Shown: positions 28,833-41,076 of the stretch, in pieces
How the letters are laid out: every line of letters begins with the position of its first letter
Position numbering within the stretch: position 1 is the stretch's first letter
NCBI GenBank assembly: GCA_964035545.1
Contig: OZ037772.1
Coordinates: forward strand, 1,885,001 to 1,949,000
Source: Bugula neritina
Taxonomy: Eukaryota; Bryozoa; Gymnolaemata; Cheilostomatida; Bugulidae
Length of the DNA stretch: 64,000 nucleotides
Direction: 5' to 3'
The notes under the pieces: generated by a model
Database searches by the model: none
What the model saw: the letters and a program-made list of their open reading frames with translations, nothing else
Told to the model about the DNA's origin: nothing
Translations under genes and position numbers: made by a program

Positions 28833-31800
28833 CTGTGGGATATGTACAGTACATAAATTCAGATATGTACAGATTTGATGGATATAAGGGTTTGTCTACT
28901 GTAAGCTAGTTAACTATACTATGTATTGTACAGAAAGAAACAATTTCTCTCTCGTATACAATGGCACATATTCAGATATATCTTTATTGTATACTGTGGT
29001 GTTACTAACTGGTCAATATTAATACAGTCTCTGCCCCCACTACTATAAACCACATGTAAAACTAGTAACATTTCTGTCAATATCTATTAATAACATTCTG
29101 AGAACAGCGTGTATATAAATGATAACTTTTTACCAGTAAATATTTCTACTGTAAGAACAGCTCACAGGAAAGCCAGGTTGTCGACTACTGACTCATAATT
29201 ATCACTAGTTGACTACTAGTAACCATGGTAACAACTAACATCCTATTACAATCAAATGTTACTTGCTATCACCTGAATAAGTATCAGAATAGAGGTATAG
29301 TGTATGAATAATGTTGGCAGACGGCAGCCTACCAGTATGTCACTCTTAGTAACTGAGTCAATATACTGAGAAGTTACAGGGAGATGATACAATCGTTATA
29401 TTTACTCTGCTGTACTAGACAAGGAACAAGAAAACTTGTGTTCTAATGTGCACCAAAATCTCTACTTAGCTACAAACATAGCTGATACTCTCCCCTGTTT
29501 ATATAATGAAGTTGTAATCTAAAGAATACAAACACACTTTTCCTTAGTGGATGTCAGGACTGGACTACTCAAAGCTCTCACCAGTTTTAACTTCTCAGGA
29601 GCATTGAGGAACACGGTCTACAAAATACACCCACACATATCTAGAACTACCCTCTATATTCACTAAACAGAGTTCCTCAGTCTATTCAGCATGATAGGAC
29701 AAACCCAGCAGGAAATAAACCCAAGGCTAAAACAGTTATCTGACTGCGAATCACACATTTTATGTTTCCACATTAAAGAACACATTTAATCAGCACACAC
29801 TAGGCTAACTACAATCAGCTAGTCTCATGGTTCTCTCTCATACTACAGAGAGCTAAGTCTATCTAACTGGTGGCCAGCTATAAAGTTCTGAGTATTTATA
29901 TAGTGTGCCCATGAATTGTTAACAGGGTGGACTTAACTTCTTTAACCCCTTCGTCTCCAACTCTCTGTATAATACTTATATTATGGGGCGCAGTTGCTAT
30001 GTATTTTGTAAATTGAAAAAAAGTATTTAAATATACTCCAGTTGCAGTTTTATAATAGATTAGGAGACAACTAGCTAATGTTTAAATGAAAACATTTAAT
30101 GGCCTACACCAAGCTTGAAAATAATTAGATATAAGCCCACCCCTTGTGCTAGTCACATATTCATGTTCATAGCTTAAGTGAGCTGAAGCGCACATTACAG
30201 TGGCTGATCATCACCACACACATTCTCACACTGTTCTCATAAACTGCAGAGTCGTGAATGGTACTTGATCTCGTACTGAAAGTGTTGCTCATAACTGTTC
30301 ATATTGACACTGACATTATGAAGTTAGTAGTGATATTTCATTTTCAATAGTAGGGCTTTTAGATGGTATTGATTCGTCCACAATGAGAAATACTTGCAAA
30401 TGTTGATAAATTATTTTATGATTGAATTGGTGAGTTATAATGTGTATCATTCAAATGAGAATACTGAACATGATCTGGTCACCTTGATTACCTCATATTG
30501 ATTTATCATAATTGTCAGTACAATTGTGCCATAGAGAATTCTATTAAGTTTGAAAATTGACATTCAGTTTCACATTGCTCATTCAGTGATTCATGCTTAG
30601 TGTCACATTGGCCTTCAGGCTTAAAGCAACGAAATCTAACAGTAACACTATCTATAAGTATATTTATATTATTATCAAGTATTAGCATTATGACATAAAA
30701 TTAAACTTAAAGCCTGTCAGTTATAGTGTCTATGAAATTAAATTCCAAAAATAAAAAAAAAACAAAAATAACAACTTTTATTCACGCTTCAACTTTCAAA
30801 ACGAAGACTAAGTTCAACCCAACGAGGTAAGAGATGATCATTTAATCAGTTAATCACAATGCCTAGTATGTTATCACATTCACGCAAGCTTTCACTGTGA
30901 ATCACAATGATTATGAGTATGATTTAATGAGTATGGGCTATGGCAATCCCAACGACAATAAGTATACACAGTTAGTTTAAGGTCACACTTTTCATTTTCT
31001 GGCTCTTTGCCAGGTGCTTTATGTTCTATATGAACAATGTTCCACTGATAGCTCGAACAGGTTGAATGTCACAGGAACAAAAAAAATATGAAAAGATAAA
31101 GAAACTTATGTTCTCCAATATACTTTTTTATTTTTTTCAAAAGCCAATTCATGTTTAAGTTATAGCTTGTTGAAAAACATAGTCCCCCTTCCACATTCTT
31201 TTCAATTTATACGCTCCTGACTTGTTATTGTGTCTCAATATGCCTTGTATTTGAGTGCTTGTTAGTCTCGCTTCACTAACTTTGCCTATACTTCACAAGT
31301 GCCAGTGCTGCTGGCTCAAAAGCTAAATGTTATAAACTGTCAGCTAAAACCCAATCTTGTACTCCTAGGTTGGTTGGCCTAAATAAAACAATAGTCAAAT
31401 CATGATTTCATGTTTTAAAAATTTACTCTATTCTAACCTGCTGCCTAGCTATAGTTCTATTTTTGATGTATAATTACAAAATTTGTGATACATTTTTTTG
31501 GCAACCATGTGATTTATAAAATGCAGTAATGGTACTTATAATATTATATTATTATCATTATAATATATTATATAGTATTATGTGTGTTTTTATTATACTG
31601 CATAATATCTATTTTATTATTGTTGTTGTGCAAACAAGTGCAATTAACCTAGTTTTCAAAATGTACCTCTAAATTATCAGAATATCAGTTTAGATATGTT
31701 CATGCTTTGTAAGGTAAACCTAAAAAAAGAGGCTGTATTCCCAAAGTAAAGGGTGTTGAACTATGAACTATATTAGATTAGCCACTCTGCTACCAAGTGC

Positions 31801-32550
31801 ATCAGTATAATATTATATGAATAGCTCTGAAGCTTTGTCTCCGGTGGCTGGCTGCGATATGATAACTTGGCCAACTTCCAAGAGTTTAAAATTGGCGCAA
31901 TTATTCAAGAGGTTACATACTGCACAGAGCTAGCAGTGATAGTAACCTTGCTATCGGCTGTACTTATTACAACTGCCAGCATATAAGCTGCATTGTAGAA
32001 TGCCGTTGGGGTAGGCTAGTAAAACCAAATTCTGCTCTCTAATATACCTTAGACACAATGCAGCAACATAATTGTTCGTTTCAAATTACATTGCCACCCT
32101 TACATGAGCTGTGGGCTTCATAAAGATTCATATGATTAGAGATTTATGCTATAGGCTAGCTATGATGAAAAGAAAACACCATTGTCAAAGTTAACTTCAA
32201 GTATGTTGTTTTCCAGAAACTCAGTAATGTCCATTTATATCTCTCGCATACAAATACTTATGTAATAGCATACAGTTTGAGTTTTATTTTAGAGCACATC
32301 TGCAAACTCTACAATAAGAGCTTGCTTTACCAGTCTATTTCAGACCTGTTTTTGTAGCTAGTAATACGCAAGCTACTTATTTTTAAACTTTTGGGTTATT
32401 TGTTCAAAACCATTAGCTTTGCTAGTAACCCGAGACTATTGCAACAGTTGACTGCTATCAACATGAATTGACAGCCTAATAATTATAACCCATTTGCGCG
32501 CAAAATATTTATGTACTCATAGTTACTCATATAGTTGACAATTTATTAAC
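28833..32550. other. AT-rich spacer, no gene seen
   Basis: No open frame of note, no recognised exon and no element terminus. It could contain upstream exons or the promoter of the minus-strand gene, but I cannot support any. Confidence 0.45.
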
Positions 32551-32634
32551 GGTGACTGCGTGGTCCAGAGGTTAAAGGCTTCAGCGAGAAGCTGGTTGGT
32601 CATGGTTCAATCCTATTATGCTGCATTTTTTTTT
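32551..32634 (+). repeat. tRNA-derived sequence with pol III boxes (SINE-like)
   Basis: An A-box-like TGGTCCAGAGG (about 32561-32571) and a B-box GGTTCAATCC (32604-32613) are followed by a 9-T terminator (32626-32634). A 5-bp anticodon-like stem (GGCTT/AAGCT) closes a 7-base loop, but the base before the anticodon is A, not U, and the acceptor stem does not pair. It is therefore a SINE head or tRNA pseudogene rather than a functional tRNA. Confidence 0.5.
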
Positions 32635-33989
32635 GTCAATTTATGCAAATCCTACGCATGTATAATAAATATGGCTATAATTGTAAAGTTTTTTTTAACT
32701 TTTGTTCAACAGTAAGACAACATACATGCATAATACTTAGCTACTGAACACTGGGCTAAACTTTAAATTGATCTTATAGAATACAATGTACTTAAAATAA
32801 TCATATGTGAATTAGAGAAACTGGAAGTACAACTGCTGCACTATAGACAGACCTTTACTGACAAGACTGCAAAGTGAAGTGATTTAGCTGAAATTAACTC
32901 TGCCAAACAAACAAAGAATTATGTTGTGCTGAGGCATTGTCAATAGATTGTAACATAGTGAGATGATTCAGCTAAGTGCTAATGTAAAACAGGGAACATT
33001 ATATTGGCAGAAATCCAATAGATTGCCAATTTGTGCGAGAGGGTACTATATGTTATTGTGATAGCGCAGAGCGGCAAACGTACTAGGAATGTTATAATTA
33101 GTCACAGGAGCGTAGCTAGAACCACCATATGAAGAATTTAGATAATTGCAGTGAAACTTGCAAAATGGTGTATGTTTTTACCAAATTGTGAAGAGCATAA
33201 ACAGAATTTCAAAAAACAAAGAAAGTATATTAGAGAAAACATATTAAGGAATGTCAAGTTTAACTTTTAGACTTTATAAAATGAATCCCCTGTGCTACAG
33301 CAGTGGAACATGGAGGGTGTAAAATTTTACTTATTATGCAACAACTTTCTCAGAAGATTTTTTATTGAAAAATTAAAAAAGTATATGAAAGAGGAATGCA
33401 AGAGCTATCTTTTCATGTAAAATTTGTTAATGTGAGACAAAAACTGTTCGAGCTATCCCCTGGAAACCGTTTATATATAACATAAAGCAGTGCCTGCATC
33501 TGGAAAGTAATGACCTTAAACTAACTGTGTAACTGTGAGTGACTGACTGAGTGTGACTGATAAGAGCCAGGCCAATGCCAGGGGCAATCGCAATCACAAT
33601 CGGTATGACTGAATCACTATCAGTATAAGTATTAAAATCACAAAGTCAAATGACAATGCCATTATAGCACTATCAATATCATATTGAATTGAATTTTCAT
33701 TTTGATTGCGATTATCAAATAGCACCCTCTTAGTTCTTACTATTACTATTAGTATTACTTACAACTTGCTTATGCAAGAGAATTAAATCTTTAAAGCGTA
33801 GCATCCTTTTCAAGCAAAATAAGGATAATAAGTTTCGTCAAATTGAGTTAAAAACTACAACTTATAAGTCACAAGTATAAAGCAACTCATCACTAATCCT
33901 AGTGGGTACGGCAAGCATTATTTATTTTACAATGCGACAAGATTATCTAGACGGTGCGCTTACGCCTCTCATTGTACTTAAGCAATATC
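32635..33989. other. AT-rich spacer, no gene seen
   Basis: No coding or RNA feature was recognised up to the left end of the long-TIR transposon. Confidence 0.45.
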
Positions 33990-35070
33990 CAATAGACCAT
34001 GTAAAACTCAGCCAATCAGCAAAGTGTACCAGGTCAATGTCTTAGCATTGTAACTGATATAAAATTCTGCAAGTTCAATTGCAAAATGCATGCTTCTAGA
34101 AGCTAGTTGTGCAACTTTTTTTTCATGCATTCTTTAATTTAAAATCTTAAATTGATGACTCTTGAAATGATTTTTTAAAATGTCTAAATTAAGGGTTTAT
34201 AAAATGCAATTAAAAATTGCATGTCTAGAAAAATGACCTGGTACACTTTTGCAACTTAAGGCCAATTATTACATAACTGCCAGCTTAGTAGTTATTTGTT
34301 GTTGCAGCTTGAATGGGTTATTGTTTAGCATTGGAAGCTTGCAGTAAACATCTGTGAATTTGGTACATGACTTTGATTGGCTGGTTTTTGAATGGCCCTT
34401 TAGTATATGCATCTGGATGGCTGGTTAGCGTAGACTCCGCCTACATCTAGCTAATGTACAGTAGCCAATCCACAGTAGTATTACAAAATTTCTGTTTAAC
34501 AAATGAAATATTCTGGTCATTTGTTTTGTACTCTACAATAGTAAATATTCTATTCAACTAGAATTTTATTGTATGTAAGCCATGGGAACTACTAAGAGGT
34601 TAAATCAACCACCCATGCTGGTAATATTGTAGCTCACAGTAATAGCAAGTCCACACCATATAAATATACACATAAGCTATTATGTGCAGCTTATGAATGC
34701 TGAAATGACCCCATTTTTTACCTTCAATTTGAAAAAATTTGTATTACATATTCTGCCACTTCTGCACCAAGAACTTGTTTTCCTTTTAAATTTTAAAAAT
34801 AGTAGACAGTTTCTGCAGCAGTCAACTGCATCCACAATAAACAACGTCAGCTTTCAAATAAACTATAAATATATGAAATATTAGTGTGGAAACAATGTAA
34901 TTTATTCATTGCTATGATGAAAATTTACAAGAATATTATATAAAAGCTAGATATAAATTTCTAGTAAAATGGCACAGGTAAAAATAACACATTTTTACTT
35001 CAAATTCTAAATTTCATCAGTCACCAATGGTGGCTGTAGATTACAGAGAGCACAGCAAACTATCATAATC
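33990..35070 (+). repeat. Left terminal inverted repeat
   Basis: 1,081 bp. It contains the transposase stop and its final residues (NLQPPLVTDEI, complement of 35007-35042). The 66-codon frame at 34684-34884 is repeated inverted at 37277-37477 and is not a gene. Confidence 0.9.
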
Positions 35071-37006
35071 TTGTCTAATAAAGGTGCCAACACCAAGTTC
35101 ACACCTCCAGGACCATTTGAAATATTGAACTCCTTTATTCTTTTGATTGCTCTTTCCACATGGATTCGAAGGTTAGCAATCAACTTTGTTTGCAGTAACT
35201 GCATTTTGCATTTTAGTCATTTGCAAATGGCCTCTTTTCCCAAGTGGTATGGCCAACTTAGCTCCAGCGCCTATAAGTTCTTTTTCAATAAGAAAGCCTC
35301 TATCTGCCATAACCACATCACCTGGGTTTATGAAATCTAAGAACCCAGAGTCATTCACTACACACTTGTCTTAGGCTCTACCTCCCATTCCATGCGAAAT
35401 AAAGCAGATAGTGCCCCTGGGTGTAATTGCAACCAAATAATTGATGGTGTTGGTCTTTTTATACTCACTCCATGTTAAAGATTGAGTCAGCTTTGATTGA
35501 GGCTTGCAAATGAATATTTCTGTGCAGTCTATAATGCACCTAATGTTAGCATATTGGCTTTGAAAGCTCAGGGGAATGTTCAGCTTCTCTCTTGTTGGAA
35601 AAACTATTAGATTGTTTAGTTCTCTTGCTAAAATATCTAATGTGTCTTTGAAGGTTTTGCCTGCTAGCAATCTAGAGATATAAAAAAGGCCAGCAAGCAT
35701 TTAAAACTGTAAACCTTGACGCAGCTTCATCAAAGCCAATAAAAGTTTATCTTGTCCTGTTAACTTTTTTCTGAGAATGAGAACTTTCATCTTCGGACAT
35801 ATAAATCTAAATATAGTAAACAAAGAATGAAAATTAAATTATGATTCAAATTATAATGTATGTGCTAAATAAATTTTGTGCTTAGTTTGTATTCATTCAG
35901 CAGTTTTTACCCTTTGGTAAGTAGCTTCAGTTATATTTTGCAAGAACTATGAAGTTCAAGAACTGCTAGTTGAAGGCTTGACCCAATATATCACCATCCA
36001 AACAGAATGTAATGTGTGTCAACATGTGTTATGTAATGTTGTAACAGTACATAATAAGCTAGCTGTCTGAGTACATGCTTTGAATGGAGTCATGAGTTTA
36101 AACAAATACTGTTGACAAACAATTATTACTTCATTTTATAATTATACTATAACTAATTCAAACCCATATTATTTCTAGAATAGCATTTAATAATGTTTGT
36201 GACTAAGTGAAACTAGTAACAAGTGTAAACCATTTTAGTTTTAAACACTGAGTTAGTTTCAGCTAAAAATTAGATTAGGAGGCCACTTTTGATAAGCTTT
36301 AAAATAACCAAGGAAAATTTAAGTCAAAACAATTTACTTTTCCTGGAGAAAGTGAGTCAATTTGTCCACAAATAAAAGACTGCTGCTTGTTTAATAAAAA
36401 CCCTAAACTAAATAAGTCAACGCATACAGATGACCACTGTGGTATTTATGAATATCTTACATAAAACAACATCTTTAATAAAAAATGTATGAATGATGCA
36501 CTCACACTGCAACAAATTTAATTAAAATGACAGTTTTACTACACATCAAATTTAATAAATGTACAAATTTTAGCATAGTGAGACTTGCATTGTTTAGTTG
36601 TAATAAACCATAGTCTATCTTTGCAATAAGAAAATCATAATTTTTACCTTGCTAAAAAACAGTATAGAGAACGTGTAGGAATTCCAGTATAGAATTTAGT
36701 TCGCTCATCTGTAGTGGTGAAAGTTTTAAAAACTTTTACTTTTTCAATAGTTGCTTTTTGTTTAAACGTGGAACTTTTTGAGCCTTTTCTTCCAACTTTT
36801 GATTTTCGTCTATCAATAGAATGTGCAGATCTTTTTTTCTGAGTAGTTGATGATTCTGGTAACTCAGTTACTTCTGATGAAGTCTGACTATAAGGATGGC
36901 TGTCAGATGAGTTTTGTTGCTCTATATCAGCTGACTCTGTTGAAGACGTTTTCTGTTCGATTCCTTCACATGTTTCATTAAAACCACTGTTTTTTTGTGC
37001 GTCTTA
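35007..37006 (-). pseudogene. DDE_Tnp_4-type transposase, broken
   Basis: Exon 1 (about 37006 to 36648) encodes a Ser/Lys-rich linker ending DERTKFYTGIPTRSLYCFLA; donor AAG|gtaaaa. Exon 2 starts at 35806 (tatttag) with a helix-turn-helix region, then the catalytic core: IIDCTEIFI (first Asp), NTINYLVAITPRGTI, PGDVVMADRGF (second Asp) and RIHVERAIKRIKEF (Glu). It has a nonsense codon at about 35701-35703, another at 35371-35373 (after HGMGGRA) and a frameshift near 35200 before HVER. Any N-terminal THAP-type domain is missing; it would lie where the right arm begins. It is inactive as read. Confidence 0.85.
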
Positions 37007-37090
37007 CATTATATGCTTTAGTGCGTTGGTAACCCAGATGAAGGGTTGGAGTTGGATTTTGCTCAGTGGGCTGACCATCCTTATGATTAT

Positions 37091-38171
37091 GATTATGATA
37101 GTCTGCTATGCACTCTGTAATCTACAGCCACCATTGGTGACTGATGAAATTTAGAATTTGAAGTAAAAATGTGTTATTTTTACCTGTGCCATTTTACTAG
37201 AAATCTATATCTAGCTTTTATATAATATTCTTGTAATTTTTCATCATAGCAATGAATAAATTACATTGTTTCCACACTAATATTTCATATATTTATAGTT
37301 TATTTGAAAGCTTACGTTGTTTATTGTGGATGCAGTTGACTGCTGCAGAAACTGCCTACTATTTTCAAAATTTAAAAGGAAAACAAGTTCTTGGTGCAGA
37401 AGTGGCAGAATATGTAAAACAAATTTTTTCAAATTGAAGGTAAAAAATGGGGTCATTTCAGCATTCATAAGCTGCACATAATAGCTTATGTGTATATTTA
37501 TATGGTGTGGACTTGCTATTACTGTGAGCTACAATATTACCAGCATGGGTGGTTGATTTAACCTCTTATTAGTTCCCATGGCTTACATACAATAAAATTC
37601 TAGTTGAATAGAATATTTACTATTGTAAAGTACAAAACAAATGACCAGAATATTTCATTTGTTAAACAGAAATTTTGTAATACTACTGTGGATTGGCTAC
37701 TGTACATTAGCTAGATGTAGGCGGAGTCTACGCTAACCAGCCATCCAGATGCATATACTAAAGGGCCATTCAAAAACCAGCCAAACAAAGTCATGTACCA
37801 AATTCACAGATGTTTACTGCAAGCTTCCAATGCTAAACAATAACCCATTCAAGCTGCAACAACAAATAACTACTAAGCTGGCAGTTATGTAATAATTGGC
37901 CTTAAGTTGCAAAAGTGTACCAGGTCATTTTTCTAGACATGCAATTTTTAATAGCATTTTATAAACCCTTAATTTAGACATTTTAAAAAATCATTTCAAG
38001 AGTCATCAATTTAAGATTTTAAATTAAATAATGCATGAAAAAAAAGTTGCACAACTAGCTTCTAGAAGCATGCATTTTGCAATTGAACTTGCAGAATTTT
38101 ATATCAGTTACAATGCTAAGACATTGACCTGGTACACTTCGCTGATTGGCTGAGTTTTACATGGTCTATTG
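37091..38171 (-). repeat. Right terminal inverted repeat
   Basis: Inverted copy of 33990-35070, with only scattered substitutions seen. It includes an orphan copy of the transposase 3' end (37091-37155). Confidence 0.9.
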
Positions 38172-39557
38172 TATGGTTTTTATGACTTTAAAATCCGTTT
38201 TTGAGAAGCAAGGCTAGATAGAAATTAATGATCGATATTGACTCGCTAAGAGTACTCATGTAAACCCGCAAACTACAACTTTTAACTTGATCGCAAAGCT
38301 GGAAGTACGATAAGCGTCGCCGTATTGATTTCAGGCGAATTTTAGCTTATTTCTTTCAAACTGCTGAGAAGTAATATTTGCTTCCATTTTATGTCTGTAT
38401 CAGACATCAGGGCTATCGCGATACAATTATAAATGTTCTTAATTCTATCAATATTATGAAATAATTAATGTAGGAAATTCAATTTTGACTATATAGAATA
38501 ATCTCAATCTGAATAAGTAGTATTTATTTATTGTAACACTTGCACTTCGTCTTACTCTCACTCTTAGTCAGATAACATAGTACATACTGATACTCATACT
38601 CAATCCCATACTCAATCTCATACTGAGTCCGATACTCATAGTCATAGTGATAGTCTTTGCCATTTATTGCTAGATAATTTAAGCTAGTACTAGTACTACT
38701 ACTAGTAGTACTACTACTAGTACTAGTACTAATAATCACAGTAGTAATACTAATACTAATAGTAATAGTATTAGAGTAAATGTAATACTTATACTAATAC
38801 TAATACTAATAGTAATACTACCACTAGTAGTAGCAGTAGTGCTAGTAGTAGTAGGCTACATGATGATGATCATTATGATTATGATTATGAAGATGGTTAT
38901 TACTATAACTATTACGGTATGAGTATAACTATAACTGTATTAGTATTTGATTTTATTTTGCATTGCTAATTGAAGACCATGCGTTAAAATTAACTGTTTC
39001 TCTCTTTTCTAAGGTACATTTCAAGTTGCACACTAATAGACATATATGCTTTCAATTTTTTTGGTCTATCTTTAAGTTGTGAAACTTGACCAGTATGACT
39101 ACGACTAACTGTAACTAGAATAAAAAATTGGATGATAGAGAAGTTCCATACAGTTACACCTCCTTTGACTTGTGCTACCGTCGGTAGTGCTAAAAGAGTG
39201 GAGCCAAAGAAAAGCATAATCACAGAATTCACAGCCTGCTGGTTTGAGATTTTTGTGTTCTAGAGATTGTACTGGGTTACAGAGATCTTTTTCCGTCTGT
39301 GAATTTTTGATCCCTGCGGTTGTTTCTGACTGTGAGTAGTTGGAGGTGTTGAGGGAGTGGGCTCACTTGGTAGGTTATATTATTGTAATCATATTAACCA
39401 ACTTGACAGTTTACTAATTCATTGTCTAACTCTGTCTGTCTTAATCTAGTAACACTATTTATTTATTTATTTACTTATTAATTTATTTATTTGACTAAAT
39501 CTTGTCTGTCTTTGTCTAGTAACACTATTTATTTATTTACTTATTAATTTAATTAAA
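38172..39557. other. AT-rich spacer with trinucleotide-like repeats
   Basis: Around 38690-38850 there are short arrays of tac/tag units (actactactagtag) and gat/tat units. A GC-richer stretch at 39240-39370 could hold a 5' exon or promoter of the collagen gene, but none is demonstrable. No gene is supported. Confidence 0.4.
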
Positions 39558-40980
39558 TTACTGGTTTATATTACCAAGTTATATTACTAGTTTATGTTAC
39601 CAAGTTATATTACTAGTTTATATTACCAAGTTATATTACTAGTTTATGTTACCAAGTTATATTACTAGTTAATGTTACCAAGTTATATCACTAGTTTATG
39701 TTACCAAGTTATATTACTAGTTTATATTACCAAGTTATATTACTAGTTTATGTTACCAAGTTATATTACTAGTTTATATTACCAAGTTATATTACTAGTT
39801 TATGTTACCAAGTTATATTACTAGTTAATGTTACCAAGTTATATCACTAGTTTATGTTACCAAGTTAAATTACTAGTTTATTTTACCAAGTTATATTACC
39901 AAGTTATATTACCAATTTAGATTACCAAGTTATATTACTAGTTTATGTTACCAAGTTATATTAACAGTTTATGTTACCAAGTTATATTACTAATTAATGT
40001 TACCAAGTTATATTACTAGTTCATGTTACCAAGTTATATTACTAGTTTATGTTACCAAGTTATATTACTAGTTTATATTACCAAGTTATATTACTAGTTT
40101 ATATTACCAAGTTATATTACTAGTTTATATTACCAGGTTATATTACTAGTTAATGTTACCAAGTTATATTACTAGTTTATGTTACCAAGTTATATTACTA
40201 GTTTATATTACCAAGTTATATTACCAGTTTATGTTACCAAGTTATATTACCAGTTTATGTTACCAAGTTATATTACCGGTTTATGTTAACAAGTTATATT
40301 ACTAGTTTATGTTACCAAGTTATCTTACTAGTTTATATTACCAGGTTATATTACTAGTTTATGTTACCAAGTTATATTACTAATTAATGTTACCAAGTTA
40401 TATTACTAGTTCATGTTACCAAGTTATATTACTAGTTAATTTTTACCAAGTTATATTACTAGTTTTTGTTACCAAGTTATATTACTAGTTTATGTTACCA
40501 AGTTATATTACTAGTTTATGTTACCAGTTTATATTACCAAGTTATATTACTAGTTTATATTACCAAGTTATATTACTAGTTTATATTACCAGGTTATATT
40601 ACTAGTTTATGTTACCAAGTTATATTAACAGTTTATGTTACCAAGTTATATTACTAGTTTATATTACCAGGTTATATTACTAGTTTATGTTACCAAGTTA
40701 TATTAACAGTTTATGTTACCAAGTTATATTACTAATTAATGTTACCAAGTTATATTACTAGTTCATGTTACCAAGTTATATTACTAGTTAATTTTTACCA
40801 AGTTATATTACTAGTTTATGTTACCAAGTTATATCACTAGTTTATATTACCAAGTTATATTACAAGTTTATATTACCAAGTTATATTACTAGTTTATATT
40901 ACCAAGTTATATTACAAGTTTATGTTACCAAGTTATATTACTAGTTTATATCACCAAGTTATCTTACTAGTTTATACTGC
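39558..40980. repeat. 26-bp minisatellite, about 54 copies
   Basis: The unit is made of ttatattactag followed by tttatgttaccaag, with substitutions at a few positions (atgtt/atatt, ctag/ccag/caag). Blocks of several variant units recur in the same order, indicating higher-order structure. It ends about 100 bp before the first recognised collagen exon. Confidence 0.95.
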
Positions 40981-41076
40981 TAGTATTCAACAACTACCCT
41001 CCATCACATCTCAACTCTGACGCAACTAAGCTGACTAATCATCCGTATAGTTTATAGTTTATGTTGAACTCTTCAG

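Larger units (their letters stand above)
33990..38171 (-). mobile_element. DDE transposon with 1,081-bp terminal inverted repeats
   Basis: Left arm 33990-35070 and right arm 37091-38171 are near-identical inverted copies, equal in length. The arms end GACCATG/CATGGTC flanked by TA; the three bases outside (CAA/TTG) also match, so the exact end is uncertain. The loop holds a broken transposase on the minus strand. The domain pattern (HTH, then a DDE with HVERAIKRIK and NLQPPL) is that of the DDE_Tnp_4 endonucleases of Harbinger/ISL2EU-type elements, as I know them. The last 64 bases of the transposase lie within the left arm, and so are duplicated in the right arm. Confidence 0.85.

Noticed and set aside
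32551-32625. Functional tRNA gene
   Set aside because: The acceptor stem does not pair and the base before the anticodon is not U.
33990-35070. Long terminal repeats of a retroelement
   Set aside because: The arms are inverted, not direct, and the encoded protein is a DDE transposase.
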